A stretch of DNA of 64,000 nt from Galerina marginata. Its lineage: Eukaryota > Basidiomycota > Agaricomycetes > Agaricales > Galerinaceae. Numbering within the stretch: position 1 is the first letter of the stretch; each line of letters begins with the position of its first letter. The notes beneath the pieces were generated by a model. It saw only the letters and a program-made list of their open reading frames with translations. It was not told the DNA's origin and made no database searches. The position numbers and the translations under genes are program-made. Location of the stretch: positions 2,976,001-3,040,000 of the forward strand of contig JAECYW010000005.1 of assembly GCA_023014335.1 (NCBI GenBank). The letters run 5' to 3'. This document shows positions 11,992-23,005 of this stretch, piece after piece.

Positions 11992-12721
11992 ATGTCGGCA
12001 CTATTCTTACAATCCGATTTCATACTACTTGACGGGAAAGACGAAGGTCAAGTCGACGGCGTTGCTCTCCCGGAAGATGGACAAGAGGAAGTTCTTATGA
12101 AGAAGTGCGCCGTCCTCCTTATCTCTTCCACGATCAAATCTACAGGACCTACCTCAGGCGAGCGAAACTGTTTGAATTCGATGGGGCGAATTCAAAATGG
12201 ATAACGAAGGCGACTGGTGATGCCACTCTTCTACGATCGTAAGTACGATCAAACCAAGGCACGAGTCAGATTCGTGATGAGAAGAGACAAAACCATGCGA
12301 ATCTGTGCCAATCATTGGAGTAGGGCACAAGTAAACATACACTCTTACTAATTTTTTCTAACTTCGCTCTATCTATATACATAGTTACCAAGGACATGAA
12401 ACTCCAGTACATTGTTGGCTCTGACAGAAGTTGGGTTTGGAGGGTAACTACCGACCTTTCAGAGCAGCTACCTCAACCAAAACACTTAGCCATTCGCTTC
12501 GCTTCGTCTGAGAGTAAGTTTCTTATTACTGGTACGGATATAGTCTGAGAGAGCTCAGATTTTATATAGTAGCCATGCAATTCAAACAAGCCTTTGAAGG
12601 CGCCCAGGAGAGTTTGAACAGCGAAGATAAGCTTTCGCAGCTCGAGTTATTAAGGCTTGAACGAGATCGCATCAATCGACAAATTACGTTGCTTGAGGCC
12701 CAGATTGGAGATGGAAAATGA
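11992..12721 (+). pseudogene. RanBP1-like Ran-binding domain, frameshifted
   Basis: Segments 11992-12104, 12158-12319, 12385-12513 and 12570-12721 join with GT-AG introns into a Ran-binding domain. Recognisable blocks are EEVLMKKRAKLFEFDG, VRFVMRRDKTMRICANHW, GSDRSWVW and LAIRFASSE, then MQFKQAFEGAQ. The order and spacing match RanBP1/Yrb1, which stimulates RanGAP and releases Ran-GTP from karyopherins. Within the second segment the frame breaks at about 12240: the upstream frame meets TAA just after ...LLRS and the downstream block continues in another frame with about ten extra bases. No normal intron removes the break without deleting the conserved core. The N-terminal acidic leader is short or degenerate. 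It is probably a decaying duplicate of the essential gene elsewhere. A sequencing or assembly error is the alternative. Confidence 0.7.
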
Positions 12722-13336
12722 CAGAAGTAGCATCGATTTTCTGCCACAACGAACGGTTTTTACAGAACATCACTATTTAAGCGCCGGTACTATACTACTC
12801 GTTTCATAGATACAACATGAGCCCTGAAAGCGACAACTATGCAGACAGAGAGTCAGGGCTTTAAAACACAGCGATTATTTATTGAGGAAAAAAATCCCGT
12901 GGATGCGGACATCCACGGAAGGTCAGAAAATGAAATGTCTCGAAATCGACAGCCGATCAGAAACGAATGCTATTGGTCGACAGAACTTTCTTTGAGTTCA
13001 AAACCCCATGTCCACTTCTCACCTCCGTACGGTTTTTTCCAATGTTCCCATCTTACCGACATTCCCACCATTTCTCCTTTTTCCTCTCTGTCGCCCATTT
13101 ATCTCCCCCGCCCTGTGAACCTGAGGTTGAACATATGTGTAAGTCGCCATTGCCAAGCCTCCTGCAAGGGAGCGACATGGTTTGGATATAGTATTTTTGA
13201 ATACAAGTCTTGGAAAGAAAGGAGGATGACGCTGGAACATAAAGTACAGAGCTCCATTGGCGTGAAAAACAAGAAAGAAGGACAGGCGGTCTTTAAGGCT
13301 TGAATGAGAAACCGAGAATTTCGCAAACTGTATAAT
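12722..13336. other. convergent intergenic region
   Basis: This lies between the RanBP1-like relic and the 3' end of the aldehyde dehydrogenase. Open frames here have no coding character that I can recognise. Confidence 0.4.
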
Positions 13337-15991
13337 TTAGGAAGAGGCCATCTTCAACCGAGACGTCAGCCTACCAGCAACAGCTACGGCAATCGCCAGA
13401 ATAAACCATTTGCCCCACCATTTACTCGTTCCTGTGGCGGCAGGAGGTCCGGTTGGGCGGGAAGGGAGAGATCGCATCATCTTCATGGTTGCATCGGCCT
13501 TCGAGGACTGCATAGAAAGCGGTCAGAAGTCGGTGGGACAGAAGAGAGAAAGATCATGCATACGGTGTAAGGTGGGAACCGGAACTTCAGAATGTAGTCA
13601 ATCCTAGAAACCGACCACAAGATTCAGTTCAGGGCTAATAAGAAGTTGGCGGTAGTAGGCAACGAACCAGCCGGGAGAATCCATCGAGGAACGGAAATGG
13701 GTAAACATGTTGAATGTATACTCGCCTGTGTGCATACCCTCTACGGTTTTAGCCGCGTATCAGCAAAAGGAGAGTCAAGAGATGTTGGCGCACTTACGTC
13801 CGCTAGGCCCAATACCACCGAATGGCAGACCATCGGCTACAAAAAGAAATGTCAACGCTGAGTCATACTTGAGACAAAACTCGTAATGACCTCCAGGATG
13901 TATGACGGTCTCGTTCGCGACGACTGCACCGCTCTGAGTCCTATCGAAAACTGATAATTAATGTAGTAAGTAACAGTTTAACCCATGATCCTAAAGCAAA
14001 TAAACACCTTTAGTCTTGACTTCGTTGTCCTGGGAGAACACGTAAAGTGCAAGAGGATGATCGCTATGTACACACATTCTTAGTGCAGATCATCGAATTT
14101 GGAAGGTCGGAACAAGTACCGTTCATTCACAAATTTGATTGCATCTTCCAGATTGTCAACAGGAACGACTGGTAAGATAGGTCCAAAGATTTCCCTGCGG
14201 AAAACCGTCAGATTTGACTAGTGAGAAAGGGCAAGTAAGGCACTCACTCGCTCATCAACGAATCTTCGCCTTTGACGTCCTTCACCACCGTAGGGGCAAT
14301 GAATTTGGTCTCACGATCGACTTGACCGCCAAATGCCACAGTGCCTTGAGTCTTTTCGAGGAGCCCAGCGATGCGCGCTGTGGCTTGTGGTGTGACGATA
14401 CGGCTGAATGCGCCTGGCTCAGCAGAACGTTTGTCTGCATCCGGGTAGAATTCTTCGTATCTATTCGCAAGATTAGTAAGAAGACTTGACACCAATCCTG
14501 ACGACAGAAGAAATGATAACGTACACTTCCTTCAGTGCCTGGACGAACGTATCTTGGAAATCCCTCGGAACGAGGATATAGTCAGGAGCGACACAGGTCT
14601 GGCCGGCGTTCACCACTTTTCCCCACATGATGCGCTTCGCTGCCAGCTTGACATCGCACTTGGGGTCGATGATTACAGGGGACTTGCCTCCCAGCTCAAG
14701 ACTGATCGGCGTCAAGTGCTTAGCCGCAGCTGTTGCGACAATCTTCGCTACCCGACCATTACCTACAGATATTGCGAAAGTTGTCGAATTCAAGTAGCAG
14801 CCAGTGTAAATATCTCCGAGACCCACCAGTGTAAAGAACTGTTCAGAAACATAACTTAAACAAAATCCAGTTTAATCAAAGATAAACCACGTACTGTGGT
14901 CCCACTGTAATTCCAAAATCTGATAAGGAAACAAGGTCAGATATGGTCACCGGGGAAAAGATATCTGCCAAGGACCATACCTTGGTCGTCTCTGGTATAG
15001 CACCGTTGACCATCCTGACAAGGTCATTATCGAGGTACTTGTGAAGAAGCTCGGTCATCAGGCTGCTCGTCGCAGGAGTGGACTCAGAGGGCTTGAGCAG
15101 GACACTGTTCCCTGCGGCGATGGCACCTGCCTATGACGAAGTCCACTTCAGCCTTGGAAAAAAAAGCGTTAAACTAGAAAAAACATACCAACGGTCCCAA
15201 TGTCAAGAAGAGGGGATAGTTAAATGGGCTGATAATCAAGACAGTTCCTTTGGCCTCTTTCCTGATCAACGGGCGCATAGGGGAAACGTTGATGCTGAAC
15301 GGCGGCTTCGTGGGTTTAGACCACTTTTCAACGTTCTGCAACTGCACCACAACCTCGCTGATCGTAGGTATGATTTCGAGCCTGTGGTAGATTACGATAA
15401 AATATTAGATTCCGGTTGAAAAGGGACGAGGTATGGGAGGAAGCAGTGACGAAGAAGGAAAGGGAAAAAAAAAGAGGAATAAAGCTACGCACATACGAGC
15501 CTCCAAAACAGGTCGTCCCAGGTCCTTCTTCATTGTCTCCTCAAAGGGCACCATGTTGTCCTTAATGAGGTAGATAAGCTGTGTGAGCTGGTACTTCCTA
15601 TAGGCAATCGACTTGAGTTTTCCGGAAGCAAATCCTGCACGAAGTTCATCCCTGATCTGAGGAGTAACGAAGAGGAAAAGAAAGGTCAGTATTCCTGTTG
15701 AAAAAAGCAGTAGAGGAACAGTAAGGAATATTAGAAAAGCGAAGGTCGTTGAGCGGGATGCCCTTTTTGCATTGTCTCCATGGCCATCTCTACCCGCAAC
15801 GACCTTCTAACACCATGCAAAGTAGCACTGGATGTCGAGTCGAAGCCGTATCAAAACTCCTCGCAAATTCATGCCACCACCGCTGACCACCTCCCAGAGA
15901 CTGAACTACGACTAGTACGACGTCATACCGAGCTGAAACTCACCTTCGGAATCTCGTCAATAGGCGTATAAGCAAGTTCTGTTGTTGACAT
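13337..15991 (-). CDS. tail-anchored fatty aldehyde dehydrogenase, ALDH3 type
   Basis: Fifteen exons join in phase (15991-15944, 15656-15493, 15381-15189, 15130-14981, 14919-14895, 14838-14827, 14762-14525, 14460-14248, 14194-14120, 14063-14008, 13950-13891, 13836-13798, 13740-13668, 13603-13564, 13507-13337), giving 518 residues. The enzyme oxidises aldehydes with NAD(P)+. Visible motifs are the cofactor-binding [15 protein letters not shown] and KPSE, the catalytic-Glu block LELGGKSP, the nucleophile block [11 protein letters not shown], and the C-terminal [10 protein letters not shown] and MFTHFR. A single hydrophobic helix ([16 protein letters not shown]) at the very end suggests a tail anchor in the ER or peroxisome, as in fatty aldehyde dehydrogenases such as ALDH3A2 and yeast Hfd1. 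Exon 6 is only 12 nt. The first intron is long (~290 nt) for this region. Confidence 0.92.
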
Positions 15992-17227
15992 TTTCCCGTA
16001 TATCTAGTTGTTGGGTTGATGGGTTTAGAGCGTCGAATTTGGTGGAGACAGACTGAGGACAGATTGAGTTGTCAGCGGTGACTTCAACAAGGAATGGTCA
16101 AGTTCGAACAATGAAAATATCCCTCAAAACGAAGTAGGAAACCAGTGAGAAAAGAGAATGGATGTGAAGGACCAGGTTCAATCGACAACGAACCACGCAA
16201 CGATCACGTTCAACGTTACGTTGTTCAGGTCGTTCAGGGAAGAGGACCGGCTAACCGGCAATGATGCACCCGGAGGGCGGATCAGCATACGTATTGTCAC
16301 AGTTGTGTTCCGCACCACAGAAGTACAGCAGCAGTGCGCGCAAAGAGAGCAGAGATTCTGCTTTTCTGTAGTTTAGATACGGGTTTCCGGACACAGAACA
16401 CATGGGCTACACCGGCCAGTTGAAGCACTAGGCCGCGACCCTGCAAAGAAAAAGTTTCACTGAAACACAGATAAATCGATGCTGGCCCGCATTGGCACGA
16501 CCATAACTTTCCTTGACCAATCCTTGACCGAAGCAAAATAGAAAGATTGCAGCTGGTACTCACCAAAAGTTTAGACTGAGATATTGCTACACCGGAGCGA
16601 GGCGATCTTGAGATGAAACTGCAACTGCTTTATACCCTGTGAGGACTGGCCGGAAAGACCGAGGAGACCGACGCGTCAGAAATGCCCTGCGGTTAAGCGT
16701 GGACATGCTGACGATGTACAGCTCTAAAAATGCGTACCTGGTTGCAAAAACACAGACAAGGAGAAACAAACCCAATAAAGTTGTGTCCTTTCCAATGATT
16801 TCGAAGTTAACGAAAGCGAAGAGACAATATCGTAACTCAGAAACACGGAGATGTACCTCAAGAAATTAGAGTCTATGAAGAAGCGTTCAAGAGGGGTGAA
16901 TGCGCCAGATTTGAGGGGAGACGACAGAGTTTGGCAAAGGTGAACACCGCTTGAACACCGCAGCTTATAAATGAATAACGAATTAGCACGTGAAATGACT
17001 CCCCCGATAGAGACACGAAGGTACTTGGGCTTGGAAGAACTGTACAAGCGTACAAGTCGGAGATGCATAAATAACGATCACATGGATCTATCTACATCAG
17101 ACCTAGACTTCATTCTCTAAGTTTCTGGAGAGAGATGTAACTGTATATTTTGACGATACAACGCGATGTTAGAAGCTACGCAAACTTCGCCAATGTTCAG
17201 CATGGGAGGAGAATTCCACAAGGATGT
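15992..17227. other. upstream region of the aldehyde dehydrogenase
   Basis: About 1.2 kb. The 15.99-16.3 kb part should hold the dehydrogenase promoter. No further gene, RNA or repeat could be supported. Confidence 0.35.
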
Positions 17228-18877
17228 TTACGACGTCTACAAACCCAGAGAATATTATGCATCCAAGTGGAAAGAAGATCATAACTCTCACCTCAGAATT
17301 GGGTGAAGGCAAGTAGTCGAGGACACGAATTCCTTTTTCTGTGTCCAGATAGAGGGATCTCGCGGAGACTGGGCAAAGTCCTGCGCATCCCTTCCATACT
17401 TCGTCGGTCTGCAACAACGTGAGGGTTTCATCGACGATTACATTTTGACCCGCAGCTTCCTTGCCGGCTGCAAAGGTTGAACCTGTGTGAACCTTTACGA
17501 GGTTTGACGCAGAATCGAACCACCACGAGACCAGCGTATTCTCGCAGAAAAAACTAGATTCAAATTTCAAGTTGGCTGAGCGAGATATAGCGAATGTCCA
17601 TCGTTCGGCGAGTTCTGCCGACTTGAAGCGGCCTCCTAGGACGACTTCATACCGCCTTGACTGTACGGGAACATCAATTCCATCGGTTTCGATAAGGTCA
17701 TATATATGAGGCTGAAGACTGCCTGAATACCAATCACAGGGTCCTTCACACCAGACTGAACGGAGATCGGGGTACAGCAATGTGAAATGAGGCGGAACGG
17801 ACGGCGGATTGGCGTCGCTAAACGGAGGCTTTGAGGGGGACAAAGGTGGTATGGGCCATACAGAAACCCCAGTATGATAGAGAAGGATAATGGACGATTG
17901 GTCGACGAGGATCTGATTGGATATATGAGCACGAGATAAAACAATCTTGGGCAAGAATTTCAAATACCTGGTCGTAATCGTCTGGAACAGTCCAGCTTGC
18001 CCAAGTATCTGCCTTGTAGTCCCAAATGTTGACGGTGGACCCTTGAAGGAAAACGAGACGATCAAGTGAATGGCAAAAGAACGAAACATTTTCGCCCGAT
18101 TTCTGGAGCTCAGCAATTTTCCGCAGTTGAGGGTTCTCGCTTTGGGGGTATATTTCGTACACCAAAAAGGTCTCTGGCCTCAACGCCAATATAAGCACGA
18201 CAGGACATAAACACGGTGAATCGGCTCACAAATCCCCTCCGTTAAATTCCCCTTGCCATGTTGGCTCTAGCGCTGACAGCAATATTCGGAGTCCGAGATC
18301 ATCTGGCGTCGGGTGGACAAGAAACATTCCTGTGAACGTCAATTTGGTCAAGGCCAGAGGTTCCACGAATTGGGTAACGTGTAGGCCAAGACTGGCAACA
18401 AACTCCAGATCCCAAACGGCTACCATGTTCCATGAGACTGTCACTAAAAATCGCCCACCAGGAACAAGATAGAGAGTCGCGCAGCGTTCCAGTATTTCGC
18501 TTGCAGTGGGCTTGAGATAGCTTGATTTATATGGGGGAATGGGCTCGTCTCTGTCGCTCGTTCGCGATGCAAGGGCTATCCATCTTCTTGGCGCAGTAGC
18601 TGCGTGCTCGAGCGCTAATCGAGACATGCTTTCTAGAGCAAACGAGGGCCGAAAGGTGGAATTTCGAATACAAACTCGATGTAATGCGTCCATCCAGATA
18701 GTTACTTGCATCGTGGCATGGTAAAGAGATCTGCAAGTCTAAGAAAGGGTTGTTCAAAAGGGCTTATAGAAATGAAGTTAAACCCACCTTTCTTAGTTGT
18801 AAGATGTCATGAGGGTCGAGAAATTTGATGATGGAAATTTGGATATCCAGTGGAGCCCTCGAAAGAGCGTCCGTCAT
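17228..18877 (-). CDS. F-box domain protein
   Basis: Five exons (18877-18788, 18738-18230, 18178-17968, 17912-17292 and 17236-17228) give 479 residues. The N-terminus is an F-box: APLDIQISIIKFLDPHDILQL followed by RK-TCRSLYHATM across intron 1. This is the SKP1-binding signature of SCF ubiquitin ligases. The rest is a beta-rich region with WD-like strands (LVPGGRFLVTVSWNMVAVWDL, VNIWDYKADTWASW) that should recognise a target. This is the layout of the large basidiomycete F-box family, whose targets are unknown. The start ATG sits directly before the F-box, and the last exon is just three codons including the stop. The stretch upstream is shared with the MYND-finger gene. Confidence 0.8.
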
Positions 18878-19819
18878 AGTTGGTATGAATTTATAGAAGT
18901 CACTGATGGCTGTATTTATTGGGTCTGAACATAAAGTGCATCAATTGCACATAAATTCGCAGATGAGCATACTTCTGAGAGATGAAATAGGATATCGATC
19001 AACACCTTTTTCATCAACACCTTGTAAACGGTAGATGTCAATGATTTGGATGGCGGTCACTCACCGTACCTCAAGGCGAACCCAGTACAGAAGTGCCTTA
19101 AAGGCAAAAGGATGACCTTGGATGGTTTTCGATTGTCTTGCAATCTAGTTCCCTATGAAGTGAACATGAAAGGTTGAAAGCGAGATAATCATACAGACTC
19201 CGTCGTCCGACCCTTATGAGATCCAAGCATGGTCTCGTGATCGTTTATTTTGCCGGCTTCCGATTGGGATTATTGGCCCTCCATGTAAACTTGATATAAG
19301 CATATCAGGTTTAATATATTACGAGCCAAGGAGGTATCTCCTGAGTTCGACGTAAACGGGAATGCCTCGAGGGGGTATTGACATACAGCTTTCGATGCGT
19401 TCGTTGGTGTCTAAGTTCGACCAATTTTTTGAAGAAAGAGGTCTAGAAAGTTCGCCGGTTTTTGCATAAATCCAAGGAATTTACTTCAGTTCAATTTTCG
19501 AGTCAGGAGGAAAATATCAAGTCTCGGCCTTTTCCTAGACACAAGCAGAGTGTGCAAGTCATCACTACGGCACAGTTGAGGAATATTCCAGCTCAGGGAG
19601 AGGAAAAACTCGTCTAATGGCATAGTTGTCAGAAACTGTCGTTTAGGACGTGGCTTGACTTGAATGGTAAAAGCCTCCAAGAAGAAAAAAGAATGAACGA
19701 CGCAGTTGTAAAGGGCAACATGAGAGTTGCAGTGTTTTGAATTTCCAGCCGTTCATGGATCACACGTGATTTTCACCTTCTCCCTCCCGACAACCAGGAT
19801 TGAAGGCGTTTCTCTGATT
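18878..19819. promoter_or_regulatory. divergent intergenic region between F-box and MYND genes
   Basis: This 0.94-kb space between two divergent starts must carry both promoters. I see no specific binding motif and no additional frame worth reporting. Confidence 0.4.
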
Positions 19820-20703
19820 ATGACCACCTCGAAATCCTCGTCATCTCAAAAAAAGGGAACTTCTAACAAGGAAGAAGACCCAAATGTTATCGCTGGAAAG
19901 AAACTAGAAAAGAAATGTGGTAATCCAGAGTGCTACGCTCGCCAAAGTGAGATTGAACTGAGGGCTTGCGCGAGATGTAAAAGTATGAGGTTTGTTGTCG
20001 GTTGATATCAAGTTTTCAAGAGACTAATAAACTTTTCTGGGCAGGTATTGCTCTCGAGAATGTCAAGTTGCACATTGGAAGGTGCGATAGCCGAATACTC
20101 ATCTTGGTGTCATCATTTTGCTCATTAGATTTACAGAGCCACAAGACGTCATGCAATAACAATATGGGGCATGTCGAAGAGCTAGCAAAAGCAGACGCTG
20201 ACGGATTCTTGCAAGGATTACTTCCACGCGGGCTTACCCTTCTCGAACTTGACCAAAAGCTCGAGAAGTGGGTAAAATTCCACAGTAACTTGCTTATGGC
20301 GGCGACCATCCATGCCCTTTCCCTGCCGAAAGACATCAAGCGCGCACGCAATTACCTGCTGCGCGTCAAAGTCGTTTACCGACCTGACAACAACGGTATC
20401 TACGCAAAAGCTTTCCGCGTCTATGACGCGTCCCTCATTACCGTGGAAGAGGGAAGGGCTCTCGGAGGAGTATGGCCTGAGAGTATCGACCAGTTGCAAC
20501 AAATGAGAGAAGAGAGCGAGAGTTTGAAAAGGGGCACTGTCGCAGCTGTCGCGCTGGAATGTGTACCTCTTGCTATGCAGACCGTGCCGTTTGGTTCATT
20601 GCGAGACCTGAGCCCTTTGCGAATACAACATCGTTGGAAGGAGATTTTGATAAAAAATGTAGAAGCTGGAAAGAAGTACACGCGTTTTGAGGCCGACGAT
20701 TAG
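19820..20703 (+). CDS. MYND zinc-finger protein, intact copy
   Basis: Exons 19820-19989, 20045-20081 and 20137-20703 give 257 residues. The N-terminus is Ser/Lys-rich. Residues ~34-77 form a MYND finger: CGNPECY, CARCKSMR, YCSRECQVAHWK and SHKTSC supply the Cys/His ligands. The tiny second exon (37 nt) encodes the middle of the finger. A ~180-residue C-terminal domain follows (GLTLLELDQKLEKWVKFHSN, LGGVWPESIDQLQQMREE, RWKEILIKNVEAGKK), which I recognise only as recurring with MYND fingers in mushrooms. MYND fingers bind proline-rich peptides, so a protein-interaction role is likely and no enzymatic activity is implied. A close paralogue with the same exon pattern, broken by an insertion, lies at 34767-43500. 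Confidence 0.88.
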
Positions 20704-20776
20704 CCTGGACTTTCATTCATTCATTGGTTTGTCAATAACATATCTGCGGGCATAATTTCCAGGCAATGACCCTATA
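20704..20776. other. 3' flank of the MYND gene
   Basis: Short A/T-rich sequence between the stop codon and the first inverted repeat. Nothing else is seen. Confidence 0.3.
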
Positions 20777-20822
20777 ATTGTGCATAAATCGACTCTAATG
20801 AGAATGAATCCATTATGCACAA
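20777..20822 (+). repeat. left inverted repeat of a 1.7-kb segment
   Basis: Starts ATTGTGCATAA, continues TCGACTCTAATGAGAAT and ends near TTATGCACAAT, so it is itself partly palindromic. A near-identical copy in inverse orientation lies at about 22461-22507. Further TTATGCATAA-like pieces occur near 20835 and 20915. Confidence 0.7.
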
Positions 20823-22460
20823 TAGCGTCTGAATCAGAGTCATGCATAAAGATGCACAATCCGAGAGATGGTGGCTATGCAGTCTTTGCAGACGAGAGCC
20901 GCCTTATAAATTATGCATAAGTCTACAGGAATGCCTAATAAAGGAGGCAGATAAGATCTCGGGGGGCCCCCTAAACGGTATACAAAACCTCCGCGCTTTC
21001 CCTGATGGAGATTGACTATAGCTACCAGCGCACGACGCTCTTCCCGGCGATCAAATTTTCAAGACGTCGTGAGGAACGGTGATCAGCTCACCCCATCATT
21101 GTTCGAAACGACGACAGCGATGGGTCGGATACCCGGTCCGTACACTGCCCATTACTACTACTCGAGTATGCGACCTGTATGTGACCGTCGAAATCGTCGT
21201 TGGACGCGACGCGCACACTGCAACACCCTCTCACAGGGCGGCTGTATGGAACTTATTAAAAGTACTCTATATTACGAGTACCTCTCTCCTGACACTGCGA
21301 TGGCAATATTAGTATGGATAATGAAAGGTTCTGTCAAAGAAGGGTATAAGGTCTGCGTACAAGACAGAAAGTCAATGCTTTATAGTAGTTTTGGATATAC
21401 TTACAAGTAGCTTTGAGCCCAATCTTATTAAGATCTCGGAAGAAGATATGGCTAATGTGAGATGATCCTTGAATGTCAATTAATTTCAAACCATTCATTC
21501 TTCTTGGTGTTAAATAAAAGAAGTAAACAATTGAATCTAAACTAATCCTATAGAAAATAATGTGACCCAATTTTTGCAACGTTTGAGAGCACCAGGCATT
21601 TTTTTTTCATCTATCTAATTTATGATAACGCGGTGAATTTGTGGACCTGGTCGAAAAGCCGATGGTCATGTTGAGATTTCCTGCAATGAACCTGTAGCGA
21701 AATCTGCGAGGGTAAAACAAGTTTAAGGAACATCGAGACAACAAAATAAGCGCCGTAGAGAGGCTCCGATGTGCGGTTCGGAGCTCGGAAGGGCTACCAA
21801 AAAAATCGGTCAGCGCCAGTCGAGGTACAAAGTCAGGCGGCAAGATCGAAGCCGTAGAGAACGGAGACAGCTGTAAATGAGTTTGAGAGCGAGGTGAACT
21901 GAGAGCAATGCAAATAATGGCGGCATCTGCAAGAAAATCCAGGAGTTAAGTAGAAATTCTGAGAAGGGAGATGGGGGGATGAGATTGAAGACTTATCGGG
22001 CAGAGCCAGAAGGCAGAAAAGGCGAACACTGGAGTGCGGCGCATGATGGTCGTCGACTTAGGTGGGCGCTTTGAAAAACGCCTCCGGTAAGCCGGTAAGA
22101 CGATACCTGGGCGCGCCGCAGTGTTCAGCACCGCGCCTACCACACAAATCAGGAAATTTTAACGTTGGAGCAAGCGGAACAGCGGCGCTCATCGAGGAAG
22201 GCGCGCTGTCACCGTGGCCCCGGCCGCCCCGATATGGTGCCATCTCTCTCGGACAATTTAGGACACACTGTCGGGAGTCGGGAGTCGGCACACGTTAATA
22301 ATAGCATCAAGCGCGCGTAGAGCAGTACGGGGGTATTATTAAATCAAGATCATTGATCGGAATGCGGCGTTGGCAGGAGAGATAAAGTGGAGTATACATT
22401 TATAGAAGACCACTCATTAGAATAGAAATATGCATAGCAGCCGATTCTAACTTAGAGCCC
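20823..22460. mobile_element. segment between inverted repeats, possible non-autonomous element
   Basis: Bounded by ~46-bp inverted repeats. The interior has short frames on both strands but no transposase, reverse transcriptase or other known domain. The part around 21600-22300 is G/C-rich with several purine/pyrimidine blocks. I could not find a matching target-site duplication at the outer edges, so element status is only suggested by the paired repeats. Confidence 0.4.
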
Positions 22461-22507
22461 AGTGTGTATAATGAATTAATTCTCATTAGAGTCGAATTAT
22501 GCACAAT
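22461..22507 (-). repeat. right inverted repeat of the 1.7-kb segment
   Basis: Its reverse complement begins ATTGTGCATAATTCGACTCT and continues AATGAGAATTAATTCATTAT, differing from the left copy at only a few positions. Confidence 0.7.
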
Positions 22508-23005
22508 ACGGACAGCACTAGGTGTAATTTCCTATTCCTATTCACGTCTTGTAATTATCACAGAGAAACATGTCAACTCGAGTTCAGGTTGTGTTGGTTC
22601 ACCATTCCGGAAGATTTGATCGCCATTGCCCAATGGTAGATGGTAGAATCCAAAAACCAAATCATAAATTACGTTGTATTTTCCAAGAAAGTCATGAACA
22701 TAAGTTACTTTACATTGTGATCAATCAGCATCTAATCACCCAACTCCTCTCGTAAACTGCATCCAAAAAATTGTCGAAAAACAGGCAGAAAAGAACGACG
22801 AGAAGGAATAAGCCGATAAAGGGTTGTGTGTGTGATTTATTGTACAATAGAAACTCTATATCTTGCAGAAAGAAAAGAAGAAAGACTAACAAAAGATGGT
22901 TTCATATGATATCTATAAACGTCCGTCCAACGTGAAGCTTGATGATAAGGTGAGATGCGTTCTATTCGTGTCCGTCGTGTCCGTCGTGCGTGGCCGCGTT
23001 CCAAA
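22508..23005. other. intergenic, 3' flank of TPS2
   Basis: About 0.5 kb between the inverted repeat and the TPS2 stop. A 61-codon frame at 22570-22755 has no recognisable similarity. The A-rich part near 22770-22880 may be the TPS2 3' UTR. Confidence 0.35.

Noticed and set aside
12839..13303. 154-codon plus-strand frame downstream of the RanBP1 relic
   Set aside because: It has no recognisable domain and lies in what is probably the 3' flank of the aldehyde dehydrogenase.
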